Assembly (NCBI GenBank): GCA_946811695.1
Contig: OX328128.1
Location: 81,024,561 to 81,088,560, forward strand
Direction: 5' to 3'
Length of the DNA stretch: 64,000 nt
Source: Gonocerus acuteangulatus
Taxonomy: Eukaryota; Arthropoda; Insecta; Hemiptera; Coreidae
Shown: positions 10,176-20,959 of the stretch, piece by piece
Position numbering within the stretch: position 1 is the stretch's first letter
Layout of the letters: each line of letters begins with the position of its first letter
Made by a program: the position numbers and the translations under genes
Notes under the pieces: model-generated
The model's database searches: none
Told to the model about the DNA's origin: nothing
Seen by the model: only the letters and a program-made list of their open reading frames with translations

Positions 10176-11562
10176 TGTTTAAAGAAGAGAAAATAGATGT
10201 TAAAAAGTTAGTTATGAAAGCTTTTATTGTTGGAATAAGTGGTTTTATAAGGTTGAGAAGTAGATCTGTCATATTGTTGATTGAATTTTGGTTAGTGTCA
10301 GTAAGGTTGGATGTTTTAGTCTGTTCTTCGTCTGTTCTACGATGCTGAGTCCATGCGTTCTGTAGCGGGAAAGAGGTTTGTCTTTTTTGAGTGTTAGTTG
10401 GTAGGTTTTCAGTTGGAGGTGGTGGTGGAGGTTTTGCTGGAGCGGGTTTAGAGGGAAAGGGTTTAGAACTCCTAGTGGGGAAGGATTTATTTTCAGAAGC
10501 TATTATTTTTTTTTGCAGTATGTTTTTTAATTTTTTGTATTCCAGGCATCCTCTATAGTTTGCAGAGTGGTTGCCTCCACAGTTTACACAGTGGGATTCA
10601 GTGCTATTTCGATTAGGGCAAGCTAAATAGTTGTGATCTCCCGAACACTTAGCACATTTTGTGTCTAAACGACAGTAATTTTTTGTGTGTCCCATGCGGC
10701 AACAGTTTTTACACTGAAGAACACCCCTGTGTTGCTTCCTTTCTTCAACCGAGACTATTGAATAAAAAAGGGTCTCTAGGTTAAATATTGATTTACCGTT
10801 GGGACTATTTTCCAGCTCTACTGCAATAAGAGGTGTTGGGAACCGTTCTCTGTTCAGTAATCTAGTAACCTTGGAGACAGGGTATTTTTCTGACAATTCA
10901 TCAAACAGTTCTTGATCGGTAATACTGTATGGCACGCCTCTAATAATAACCGACAATTTTCTGTCCGCGGGATTTCGGAAAGTATAGTACTTTACGTCCT
11001 CTTTGTCGTAAAATTTGGTCAAAGAACGGAAATCGTCAATCGAAGTTAATGTAACTTTTATTTTTTTAAAACACTGTTGCAAACAAAATTTTGACTTTAC
11101 AATAGTTTTTATGTCACTTAAAACTTTTTGGTAGTCGTCAGCGTCACAAACGAATATTGGTGGGATTTTAACACTATTTTTATTTGTTTCTGTATTGTTA
11201 TTATTGTCATTATCATTTAAGTTTTGAATTGGAGAGAAAGAATTATGAAGTTGAACAGGTGTTGAAACAGTATTTAAAACAGCTGATTTTGAACAATATC
11301 TATTTCTTTTTCTTTGAGGTTCAATGAATGGGTTTGATTTGGTCTCCAGTGAAAACAGCTGTTGAGAACTAGCAGTGTTGCCAATCGCAGGAAATTCAAT
11401 ATAATAATTTGAGGTTACCTGAGGTTCTGAAGTGAATGGTAGATCTCCCGTTGCCATGGAAACGTCTTCACTTACTTCTTCTGTACTGCCTAGGTTAGGA
11501 TCTTCCTTCATACATTCCAGGCTTTTCCTCTTTCCTCCTTCCTTCCGGCGCCCAGTTTTCAT
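10162..11562 (-). CDS. Jockey-type LINE ORF1 (gag-like nucleic acid binding protein)
   Basis: ORF1 binds element RNA and forms the ribonucleoprotein. I choose the ATG at 11560-11562 (466 codons); the frame is open further upstream to 11640 but without an ATG. After a low-complexity N-terminal part comes a domain reading VIIRGVPYSITDQELFDEL, typical of the pre-C2HC domain of insect LINE gag proteins. Three cysteine/histidine knuckles follow at about residues 284-345 (CKNCCRMGHTKNYC, then CAKCSGDHNYLAC, then CVNCGGNHSANYRGC). The C-terminal third is proline-rich and then hydrophobic. Its last 14 bases overlap ORF2 in another register, so ORF2 is probably translated by reinitiation or frameshift. 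The frame is intact. Confidence 0.85.
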   Translation of the reverse strand: MKTGRRKEGGKRKSLECMKEDPNLGSTEEVSEDVSMATGDLPFTSEPQVTSNYYIEFPAIGNTASSQQLFSLETKSNPFIEPQRKRNRYCSKSAVLNTVSTPVQLHNSFSPIQNLNDNDNNNNTETNKNSVKIPPIFVCDADDYQKVLSDIKTIVKSKFCLQQCFKKIKVTLTSIDDFRSLTKFYDKEDVKYYTFRNPADRKLSVIIRGVPYSITDQELFDELSEKYPVSKVTRLLNRERFPTPLIAVELENSPNGKSIFNLETLFYSIVSVEERKQHRGVLQCKNCCRMGHTKNYCRLDTKCAKCSGDHNYLACPNRNSTESHCVNCGGNHSANYRGCLEYKKLKNILQKKIIASENKSFPTRSSKPFPSKPAPAKPPPPPPTENLPTNTQKRQTSFPLQNAWTQHRRTDEEQTKTSNLTDTNQNSINNMTDLLLNLIKPLIPTIKAFITNFLTSIFSSLNNDSS

Positions 11563-11844
11563 ACTTCTTCTTAAAGAAGGTATTAATCCGCGCCAAAGCG
11601 GATCAAATTCTTGCGAATACACTTTGTAATAGTTGCACAATGCTAATCTTTAACCAGAGTGAAAAAAGAACCTAGTGAACACACTCAGCAGAACAGCTGA
11701 TCTCTTTTATTAAGAAAAATCAACAAATTAAAAACTGTTTTTTTTCAGTTGGCATTTCTATGATAATTTGTGATACCATTTGTTGTTTTTTCTAGTATTA
11801 CCTTATAGTTGTTAAATTTCATTCTGTCTAAATATTTTTATTTC

Positions 11845-11849
<5 letters not shown>

Positions 11850-11891
<42 letters not shown>

Positions 11892-11893
11892 TA
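11850..11893. repeat. (TA)n microsatellite
   Basis: About 20 TA units with a single C interruption, left of an AT-rich region with no recognisable gene (11894-12220). Confidence 0.9.
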
Positions 11894-12220
11894 TTTCTCA
11901 ATTTCTTTAATTTGTGAGTAACTCCTTTTTTTGATCATTTTTGGTACCTTATATATAAGATAAAATGCTATAACGTTTGGCATTTTGACAATTGCTGGTG
12001 AATGTGTAAAGAAGATTGAAGGTGTGTGTCAAAGAAAAAAAAAGGGAAGAAAAAGGAAAAAAGGGGAAAAAATAGAAAAAATATATGTGTACTACAAGGT
12101 AAAAAAAATATATATCATAAAAGAAGATGATATTTCTCAGAAGAAGAAGAAATTCTTTATTTAAAACAACAGAATAAAGAGGGCTGCCCAAATGTATTGG
12201 GTTGCTAAAAACGCAGCGTA

Positions 12221-12439
12221 CTTATCAATCTTTCGAAAATGCATTTCAATCGGTTAAAATATGGTTTATTTTAAAATTAATTAGGAGTTTTGCGGGGAAA
12301 ATAAATTTTGGTGACGAAATAATAACAAATAAAATAAAATAATAAATAAAATAAATTTGAATGAAATTTTAAATTTATATAATTACTTTTATAGGTCTGG
12401 ACATAAATTTTGTGAAATGAATTCCGAAAGATTGATAAG
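12221..12439. mobile_element. MITE with imperfect terminal inverted repeats
   Basis: cttatcaatctttcg (12221-12235) is matched by cgaaagattgataag (12425-12439), and similarity continues for about ten more bases inward. The 219-bp body is AT-rich and non-coding. It sits directly against the 3' end of the R2-like LINE. Confidence 0.65.
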
Positions 12440-12875
12440 CAGCTGGTTAGCTCCCATATATGTGGTAGCTGAGTATCCCCAGGGAATCTATCAAGATTGA
12501 TTCCGCAAGGATACTGAGTTTGTTGGGATCCACGCCCAGTTCTTGTAGGAAATCACTTGTCGATTTTGGTATCGTCCCTCTCGCCCCGAACGAAAGGCCT
12601 TGGACTACATACTCTCTTCTTCCAAAAGTATCCTCGAATTTTTCCTCGTAGAATTGGATGCACTTAGAGTATATAGCTATATATTCTTTATTGACTTCTT
12701 CGGCCTGCAGGGGATCATTCGTTTCATACCTTATTGTCGGGTCGATAATATAGGCCACCTTAGATTTTTGTTTGAAGGCAATAATATCGGCATACCTCGA
12801 CGAGCCGTCATCGTCAACGCCATAGACTTCCTCAAGACAATTAAAATCTTTCTCTTCGAGGAGTGAGATGATCTT

Positions 12876-12976
12876 TTTTTTCTTTTTTTTTTTTCCTTTT
12901 TAATGGCACTGCAACCACTGAGGTCATTGGTGCCTTAGAAGTACCTTCATCAGGAAGAAAAGACCCCGGGCGGAGG
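12876..12976 (-). mobile_element. Short SINE fragment with 3' hairpin module
   Basis: A T-rich run on the plus strand (the A tail of a minus-strand insertion) is followed by a short body ending near 12976. The flanks repeat gtgagatgatctt exactly (12863-12875 and 12977-12989), a 13-bp target duplication. In element orientation the body ends in GGCAC-CAATGACCT...GTGCC before the A tail. This is the same hairpin layout as the 5S and tRNA SINEs here, but with different stem bases. Its head origin is unclear. It interrupts the endonuclease part of the R2-like element and is therefore younger. Confidence 0.75.
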
Positions 12977-14612
12977 GTGAGATGATCTTATGATTAACGT
13001 TATGATGCCGCCTGGTAACAAGGAGCATGTTTCTTGGACACTTTCCAAGCACATGTGCTGGAGTTTCGGTCTCTCTACCGCATCGGCGAAAGAGTGGTCC
13101 AATATTTAAACATCAGGAACACCTCGTAATGGCGCGTAATTGGTATTTAATTTTAAATCATTTGACCATTCCGAGCAGGATAAAATTGATTTATCATAAA
13201 TAAATTTGTTGCCTTTTGGACAATCTTTAAAATGTTGGACTCCAATTCCTTGCCATTTTGATTGCGACCATTCCTCAAACGATTTTTGACGGAGTGTGCG
13301 CCTTATGTTTTTAATATTAAGCAAGCTCGGTGATGTTAATATTCAGCCTGTGCGCGCATTCGGAGGATTCCTTGCAATAACTGAACGTTGACTGGAAATT
13401 TTCGTCAGTCACTCGATCCAGCTTCTGTGCGATGGACCAATGTTGAAGTGGTGCTTCCCAAAGACAGCGTGACAACCCTAGGCCTCGGTATCGTCGTGGA
13501 GCGTACAACATTGCACTACAAGTATTGGCAGGCAGACCCAACATTGCTTTTACGCTCCGCCTTATTATAGTGTCCACTCCATCCAGAAATGATGGGCTCA
13601 TTTTAATAAGAGGTGCTGTTTGGAGCGGATAAATTAGTGATGGGAACAGGTACTGATTAATAACGTTCAATTTTGGTCAGATCTTAGTAAATTTGATGTA
13701 GTCAGCTTATTCAAATTTTCATTTACTTGACGCAAAGCCTTCTCGTTAACAACCAATTCGGTGGAGAAATTGCATCCGAGATATTTGACACTATCATTTT
13801 CTTCAATCGAATTAATTTCTCTACCATTTTCCAACAAATTTCCTTTATCGATAATAATAGCTGAGCTTTTGCTTGGGTTTATCTCCAGAACAATTTCATT
13901 GAATATTCTTGTGACGACGTTGATTACTCGAACTCCTGAATCTATATCTGGAGAAGTAACTACTTGGTCATCTGCAAAACCAGTTAGGATTACAGGACTG
14001 TTGTTTTCAATGAGCCTATATCCTAGTTGGCTTCACATACTTCTCTGTAGACATGGTCTATAGCCAGAATAAATAAGGTTGGAGATAATGGGCCGCCTTG
14101 CGGTACTCCTCCCTTCACTTCGATGGAATCCGTTTGATTCAAGCCAGCTCTTGTTTTTATCTTGTTGTTACAAAGAAAGGCAGATATTGCACCTGTGAGA
14201 TCGCCTGATACTCCTTTTGCTACTAGAGTTTTCATAATGTGATCATGACCCACATTATCGAAGGCACCTGTAACATCAAGAAAAGCTAAGACGCTGTCTT
14301 CTTTGTTACTTCTCGAATTGTGAAGGATGGCTTCGATAATACGTGTATTTACGTGACAGCCTGGAAGACCCTTTATAAAGCCTCGTTGAAAAGGAATTTA
14401 TTTGCTTCCTTAATTCGTATTCCAACACTTTTTCTATAAGGCGTCTGACAATAGAATACACAGTTATCGGTCTCCATGATGACACCTCATTGACGGCACC
14501 TTTCCCTTTCTATATTAATATAGTCTGAATGCTTCTGGGACATATGAAGTGATTAATAAAATGTCTGCAATATCTTTTAAAATATGGGCTACATTAAGAC
14601 ATTTTATTGTTT

Positions 14613-14960
14613 TGATTAGAACCCCATCAGGACCTGCCGAAGAATCAGGGGAAGTAGATTTTATAGCCCTGTTTATTGATTTGATTAGAACCCCATCAGG
14701 ACCTGCCGAAGAATCAGGGGAAGTAGATTTTATAGCCCTGTTTATTGATTTGATTAGAACCCCATCAGAACCTGCCGAAGAATCAGGGGAAGTAGATTTT
14801 ATAGCCCTGTTTATTGATTTGATTAGAACCCCATCAGGACCTGCCAAAGAATCAGGGGAAGTAGATTTTATAGCCCTGTTTATTGTTTTGATCAGAACCC
14901 CATCAGGACCTGCCGAAGAATCAGGGGAAGTAGATTTTATAGCCCTGTTTATTGATTTGA
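14613..14960 (-). repeat. In-frame 69-bp minisatellite in R2-like RT
   Basis: Five tandem copies of 69 bp (23 codons) lie inside the reverse transcriptase frame. Each copy encodes IKSTSPDSSAGPDGV or a close variant, which is the finger segment normally present once. Copies differ by one or two bases. The period is a multiple of three, so the frame survives from about 15120 to 14515 on the minus strand. Confidence 0.9.
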
Positions 14961-15346
14961 TTTCTACCGAATTTATATTTGGATTCTTAGTATTTACTTC
15001 ATATGACTCCCTTGTCATGATGTTATTATGACCAAGAACTGATTGAAAGTGGCCATAGATAGTTTGTGCTTTGATTGAACAGTGCTTCGGACTGTCTGCA
15101 TTCATGATACTATTGACCACTCTCTTCCGCCTATTATAATAGTCATACTGAGCAACCTCGTATTGATATTGCTCAGTTATCCTAGCCCTGGCAGCCTTGA
15201 TAGCTCGCTGAGGATTCGAGGACTCACCTGCTCCTTTATCCTTTCTTATAATAAATTGAAAAAATATTTATTATAAAAAAAAACAAAAAAAAAACAGAAT
15301 CCTGACGCGGATACTCCCTAAGGCAGGATACATACTGTTCAGGCAG

Positions 15347-15511
15347 TCCTGTCAGTTAGACCTGAACAATCTGCCTGAACCGTTTTAGCTGACAGACCTT
15401 CTGGAATATATAGACCGGCCTTCAGGCGACCGGCCTTCAGGCGACCGGCCTTCAGGCGACCGGCCTTCAGGCGACCGGCCTTCAGGCGGACTGTTCAGGT
15501 CTAACTGACAG
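15347..15511. repeat. Inverted repeat enclosing a 15-bp tandem repeat
   Basis: ctgtcagttagacctgaaca (15347-15366) and its exact reverse complement (15492-15511) bracket five copies of a 15-bp unit, accggccttcaggcg (about 15413-15488). The unit is itself GC-rich in an AT-rich setting. Nothing here is coding. Confidence 0.85.
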
Positions 15512-16269
15512 GCTTAATAAAAGCACGCCCTTCAGCAGTAGCATGGGATTTGTGGTTGCACATTACAATAACATGGTAGGGCGCTGTGGACCGTGAGGTC
15601 TTCTCCCCAAAATATCCAAACAAACAACGTTGAAGAAAGTGATATAATTTTCATAAAGTTCTCTTTCAATTGAATATATATTTGCCGGCTGACTATAGAA
15701 TTATTCCAGAGACCGTGGCATATGTAGAGAGATATATGGTAGAAACGGTTCTCCAGGTGGTTGTTGGAACAAGGACCTCCCCAAAGGGCAACAGTGCTTT
15801 CTGGAACTTAGCCAAAAATAGGGGCTTGATTTACTAGCTACTTCAGCAAATTCTGGCTACTTTCAAACAATTCGAAGTAATCATTCAAATATATAAGTTA
15901 CATATATATTAATAGAATATTTTGGAACTTATTGAAAGGTTCTGTGGACTAATTTGATCGTGTTTGTTATTAGGACCGTAAAATGCTAGTATTCCAAAAA
16001 AATTGGACAAAACTATTCCCTACACTAACGTTTTTGGGTTAGATATCATTCTGGTGCAACGATTATTGGTACTTAAACTAGAAGTAACACGTGGGACTTT
16101 TTTATTTAATATTAAACGAGAGAGATTCGGGAAAACTACTTAACTAATTTAGGATAAAATTAATATTGATAATTAAGAAATAATTAAAATTTAATGGCCA
16201 ATTATTGACAAAAAATTAATTAGTTTAATAAGTTTGTTATCACTGTTTATTCACCCCCGTTATTTTTAT
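15512..16269. other. No gene recognised
   Basis: AT-rich single-copy-looking sequence. No open frame above about 60 codons and no recognised repeat. Confidence 0.5.
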
Positions 16270-16271
16270 AA

Positions 16272-17465
16272 TGACTTTATACAGGGTGTATAAATTCAAC
16301 TTTTAAATAAAACTTACTTTAATGATTAAATATTAATTTTATGATGAATAATTTTCATTTATTTCTGATAATATCACGAAAATAAGCATAACATTACCTT
16401 TATTTGAATTTTTTTCACTCTACAATTCAAATTACATTATCAAATTGAGAGATAATCTGAGTTCAGAGTATACTGTTGGAATGCTGATTAAATTTTGCAG
16501 CTTTTGTAAAATTCTTGGTAAAACTGAAGGAGAGCGTCCTCAGCACCGAATATGTTCAAATTTTTGCATAATAACGTATTTAAATGCTCTAAAGACGAAT
16601 CCGTTAAAAAAAAAAAATAAGTTGCTCTCAACTAGGAAAGAAGTAATTAACCACTAAAGTTGACTGTTATGAAGGTTATAAAAGCTGGCGTAAACAGCGT
16701 ATAATTATGTATATTAAGAAGAATGTCTAGGTCGTGCGATTCCGCGATTCCGCTCGCTCAAGAAGATATCAAAACTCTAGTCAATCCAACTCGCTGTTAT
16801 GGTTAGAATTCCGATGTTATGGAGGTTATAAATGGTTTATCAGCATTTCAAATGAGAGTTCTTTGTTTCCCAATGTTAGATGTCGGCGCATGCGCATATT
16901 TACAAAAACGCTGTTTACACTGTTTAACAGTGAACTTTAGTGCTTAATAACTTCTTTCCTAGTTTAGAGCAACTTTTTTTTTAAGGTATTCGTGTTTAGT
17001 GCATCAAAATACGTTATAGTGAAAAATTAGAAAAAAAAAAACATCGGTACTGAGGACGCTCTCCTTTAGTTTTACCAAATTCTGCAGTCTGCAGGGTATA
17101 TTTTGGAAGAGTTGTCGCTAATCAGAAGATTTTACTAATTTCGTCTTTTGGGATTGATATTACGGTTATTACGGTTTGAATGATTGTGAACATTGAATGT
17201 GCATACCCTGAAAGAAAATTTAATGCTGATTTCAAAAATATAATGTATCGTTAAAAAAAATGTATCCAAGCAGAGAAAATTAGAGTTGTTCTACAAAAAG
17301 CAAGGTTTTCTCTAAAGAACCTTTAGGGCGGCATAATATCCCGCCAGACATATTATGTCTGGAACGAAGTGAGATAGAAATGTGTGGTTGGTGGTGTTGA
17401 ACTACATATTTTGTCTAGTTTCAAACTTTTGAAGTATTGTCATTAACTTGAGATATACACCCTGA
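16272..17465. mobile_element. Foldback element with cagggtgtata termini
   Basis: The ends cagggtgtata (near 16273) and tatacaccctg (near 17455) are inverted. Inside, a longer inverted pair runs from about 16490-16650 to 16940-17100 (agttgctctcaactaggaaa against tttcctagtttagagcaact; gagagcgtcctcag against ctgaggacgctctc). It has no coding capacity. The superfamily is not assignable because no target duplication is clear. Confidence 0.6.
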
Positions 17466-18020
17466 ATATTCTATTATCTAAAATTAGTAATGTATATTCT
17501 GTCTTCAATATTGTGTAGATTAACTGTTCCTATTTATCGAACCACAAGCCTTCATATTCAGTAACACAAGCCAGTTCCTGGTTCCACCTGGAACCCACCC
17601 AAGGGGTTCCCTTTAATCTATAGGAACCAAAGGGAGTATATGCGGGCCATGGTATCGAATCCGATACTAAAATCGCGATACTCAATCCCATTTCTGCGGT
17701 ACGGATCCAATTTCCATCTAATCGTAACCAGGCCGAAGGCTAAACACTGCTATCGGGGTAAACATCGAATCTGCTATCTCTCAAAAGCAGGAAACATTCG
17801 AGGTCTGGCTATTGTCGTTCGCATTATTCGGGGAGAAAAGAAATAGGCTAATGGTGTGAAAGATATTGAAAGAGAGAGAACGAGAACGACAGAAAAAAAC
17901 GATAGGAAGAGAGAGAGTTTATGAGGGAGAGAGTGTGTGTGTGTGTGAGAGAGAGAAAGAGAGAGAGAGGGAGGTAGGGTGAGAGGTAGAGAGAGAAGAA
18001 GTAAATAAAACAACAGTATA
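17466..18020. other. No gene recognised; GA-rich tract
   Basis: From about 17868 to 17998 the plus strand is almost purely purine with a (GT)n stretch inside. Open frames on the opposite strand across it are low-complexity Ser/Leu and not genes. The rest shows nothing recognisable. Confidence 0.55.
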
Positions 18021-20762
18021 TCTATAATTATAAAAATCACCTGTCTGTCTGTTTATCTGCTTGTCTGTTGTGTATATAAATACACACCGTTTGACCGATT
18101 TTGACCGAACTTGGCACACAAGTAGGTCTTGATACGGGGAGTCTCGAAGGCTAGGTCAAAATTGTCACATTTCAAAATTTGGTCAAATGTTTTGTTCAAG
18201 AAAAATTGGCTACACTGTTCCTTTTAGATTCTGACAGCCATTACAACCTTCAAGATTTTTTTTTTTTTTTTCAACGGCGCATCAACTATTTTGCCATTAG
18301 CGCCGGGCTATCTACAGGTTGCCACCCTTTTATAATGCAAACAGCACGTGGTTGGTCACCCATTCAGGTACTGACCACGCCCGACGTTGCTTAAATTCTG
18401 TGATCTAAGGGAACCGGTGCATCCAACGTGGCTATAGCTGTTAGCTCTAGATTTTCTTATCAACGCTGTTGTAATGCTTTCAGTAAATTTCTCTTGAATC
18501 TAATGTCTAATCTATTTAATCTCAAACATAACCTTAACTCGCTTCTATTACATAACTTATGGATCCAGTAACAGAGCGAAGAAGGGTTCGCATATTCAAT
18601 TTTTTCCGTAAGTATCTACTACTTGATTATAAATTGATAATTAATATCTAACAATTTATACTTTTTGATGTGGTTGATAATTAAAATAACTCAAACTCAT
18701 TGATGACTTTACGTCATTATATAATCATGTAATACAGTTTATTTCAATTTTATTTCAACAGTCACTGTCTAACTAAGGGGCGCTGGCCTTTCTTTGATAA
18801 GAGCTACCTAGTCGCAGGCCGTGGTGCTGGCCTCTGTCGGCTGCTTCACGAGTTACTTCAAATACAAACCGTTTCACCGATTTTGACGTAACTTGGTACA
18901 CAGGTATATCTTGATACGGGGAGTGTCATAGGCAAAAATTAGGTTAGCATGGCACGCCGGGAACTGACAGTATGTTTATAAGATGACATCATAAAAGTTA
19001 CTTAGATTTCTGTCTTAGTAATATGTTTGACTGGTTAAAATTTTGAAATTAATTGAGTACCTAGTACTGTGAACTAGATTTCCAGATTACTTCGAACCAA
19101 GTTTTGTGACTAAAAAACATCAACTATGAAAGCTAACTTGTGGCGGGACATGGATTGATGGTGTTTTTCAAAAAGTTTTACCACAGCTAGCCCCGAAATT
19201 CTTTCAGAAATATGCTACAGTACTAACATCTCGGTACCAGAACCGTTGAGTTTCATTGCATAATTAAAAGGAATTACTTGATTAAGTTCCTTCTAAGCCC
19301 CACTATCGAATTCTATCAGATATTCCATTGGAGTAACGCGATACTTCGCAGAAAGTGTATATATACACCAGACAGTTTGAGCAGCCGGTCATTGACAAGG
19401 GTTTAAGCTACAGCAACTTGAAGGTAGATAACACCAAACACCAAACTCAAGATAATACACAACTCGAAACTCCCAACTCACAACTCTCACTCTCGTTTCA
19501 CCAAGATTCCAAGGCTTATCGCATCAGCTGGCCTTCGGGATATTTAGTAAAGACCATTGTCCTTCTTTCTGTTTTTTTTTTTTTTTTTTTTTTCTCTGCT
19601 ACCCATTTATTTTTATTAAGGACGGGAAAAGATTACCGAAATGTAAAAATGTAGAAAATGGCCCTAAAACATAGAGAGAAAGATAAAAAGTTTGGTTTAT
19701 CAGTGTTTCCTTTTAGGGTTTCCGCTTTTGTAACAAAATCTAGTGCTATTCTTATCGCAATCTATTCTTGTCAAGTAAACATTTCAAAATACATTATTCT
19801 TGTCGATTCTTTATACCCTGAATGTATGAATGCTCCTTCTATAAGTTTTATCAATACAACATACTTTTTAAACGCTATATATATATGGTGATTAAGATCT
19901 AAATAACAAATTCCAACAAAAAAATTTGTTTAAAGTATGGTCCGAACCTGAAAGAAAAATATATTGCACAAAATATATTTTCTATTGAAAGAGAAAAATA
20001 TTTATATTCTAAATAATAATAATATTGCGAATAATTCGGAACGCTTACATTTTCGAGTCCATATGTTTGCAGGTTCGCGTTATATAGGTTCCTTAACGTA
20101 GGAAAACGAATGAAACAATTTTTAAAGCGATTTCTGTAACCGTTTACGAGAAAAATTAGCACTTACATTAGTTTTCCAAACTAATTTTCTGTTTGGGTAT
20201 TCAGAAACGTTGATTGGTTTACTTGAAACTTGTACCAGGTATTTGATATTCACTTAATCTAAGATATTTAAACTTTAGTATCGTTTAGAGGTAAGAAGTA
20301 TATGGAAAAAAAAATTGTATTAATGGTGGTACAAAGTTTTCGGATTTCAGTATATTTCCTAAAATATCTCGAAAACGGTTGGGAACTCGTAGTAAGTGGA
20401 AGGCGGCTATTCGAAAGGGTACTAAATTCTCTACAAAGAAGATTCTGTTGTAATGTTGGGTGGGGCGATGTCAATCAAAGAGATAAGTGCTTAAAATTTC
20501 AAAGTTGTTAGTTTTATTCTTTTCAACGTATATTTGTCTCTGTTTACCTAACATTTTAAGTGGTTTTGTATTTTTTTTTTTTTTTTTTCTCCCCAAAGGA
20601 AACAAGCTCGGTTACCTCCACATGGTGTTTCCTGGGTAACTCGAAACTCCGTGCAATAATAAGCTGTACAAAATTATGTAGTAGCGTAATTTTGATCATA
20701 CCTTATTTTACGCAATATAAAAACTACTTATCGGCCGTGGTGAAGCACGGGTATTCAGCTAG
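18021..20762 (+). mobile_element. Non-autonomous Helitron
   Basis: The left end starts TCTATAATTATAAAAATCAC directly after an A (18020). The right end is CTAG at 20759-20762, followed by T, giving the A/T insertion site of Helitrons. A short hairpin (CCGTG, loop, CACGG near 20734-20750) lies just before the 3' end, as expected. Near the left end is the sequence cacaccgtttgaccgatttt, and a variant recurs near 18870. No Rep/helicase coding sequence is present, so it depends on another element. It contains a 5S SINE (18256-18445), and its right part (about 19920-20520) is related to the foldback repeat family elsewhere in the window. Confidence 0.75.
18256..18445 (-). mobile_element. 5S rRNA-derived SINE inside Helitron
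   Basis: This is the minus-strand copy of the same family as the SINE at 3478. It has the T run at left, then the hairpin tail (gcgc...gcgcc, 18277-18305) and the 5S head reading towards the left. The characteristic short deletion in the 5S 3' half is present (tgaccaaccacgtg in element orientation). It is more diverged than the other two copies. Confidence 0.85.
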
Positions 20763-20959
20763 TAAGCAATATTTTCGTTAGGAAAATAGTGATTTAATTC
20801 ACTAAATCCATTGATTGAAGATACTTTCTGGACGTCCAATAATGTACTTTCGTTTTTGTCGATGATTCAGACGTTTTTCGTTAATTTCTTGCTCAACCCC
20901 TTAATGGACTACAGATTCACTACATAAGGAAACTCCTTTTAGATAGCATTAAATCTCTG
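20763..20959. other. No gene recognised
   Basis: Short AT-rich spacer between the Helitron and the next foldback element. Confidence 0.5.

Larger units (their letters stand above)
7417..11704 (-). mobile_element. Full-length Jockey-type non-LTR retrotransposon
   Basis: The 4.29-kb element on the minus strand is bounded by an exact 13-bp target duplication, ttttattaagaaa (7404-7416 and 11705-11717). It has a short 5' leader, a gag-like ORF1, an overlapping ORF2 with endonuclease and reverse transcriptase, and a short 3' leader. Two AATAAA words lie close to the 3' end (reverse complement of tttatt near 7433 and 7407, the latter in the target duplication). Both frames are open and the target duplication has not diverged, so the insertion is young. 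No long A tail is seen; the end is a T/G-rich stretch on the element strand. Confidence 0.9.
12440..15250 (-). pseudogene. Broken R2-like non-LTR retrotransposon
   Basis: The minus strand reads, in several registers, a reverse transcriptase followed by a restriction-like endonuclease region. From the 5' side: a leader helix near 15120-15245; an AGPDGV finger segment repeated five times (14613-14960); AFLDVTGAFDNVGH near 14250; GVPQGGPLSPTLF near 14100; FADDQV near 13970; YLGCNFS near 13790; and the post-catalytic region RRYRGLGL near 13490. A zinc-binding CRRCG...H...C segment lies near 13050-13090. Beyond the SINE come ADIIAFK and AYIIDPTIRYE, a PD-(D/E)xK-like nuclease core with IDP, then FGARGTI before the stop at 12447. 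Frameshifts, a SINE insertion and the minisatellite show this copy is dead. The R2 versus neighbouring clade assignment is by motif style only. Confidence 0.7.

Noticed and set aside
13761..14063. Plus-strand 100-codon open frame
   Set aside because: It is the antisense shadow of the R2-like reverse transcriptase, whose minus strand reads FADDQV and YLGC in this stretch.
17774..18119. Ser/Leu/His-rich minus-strand frames
   Set aside because: They are translations of a purine-rich and GT-repeat tract.
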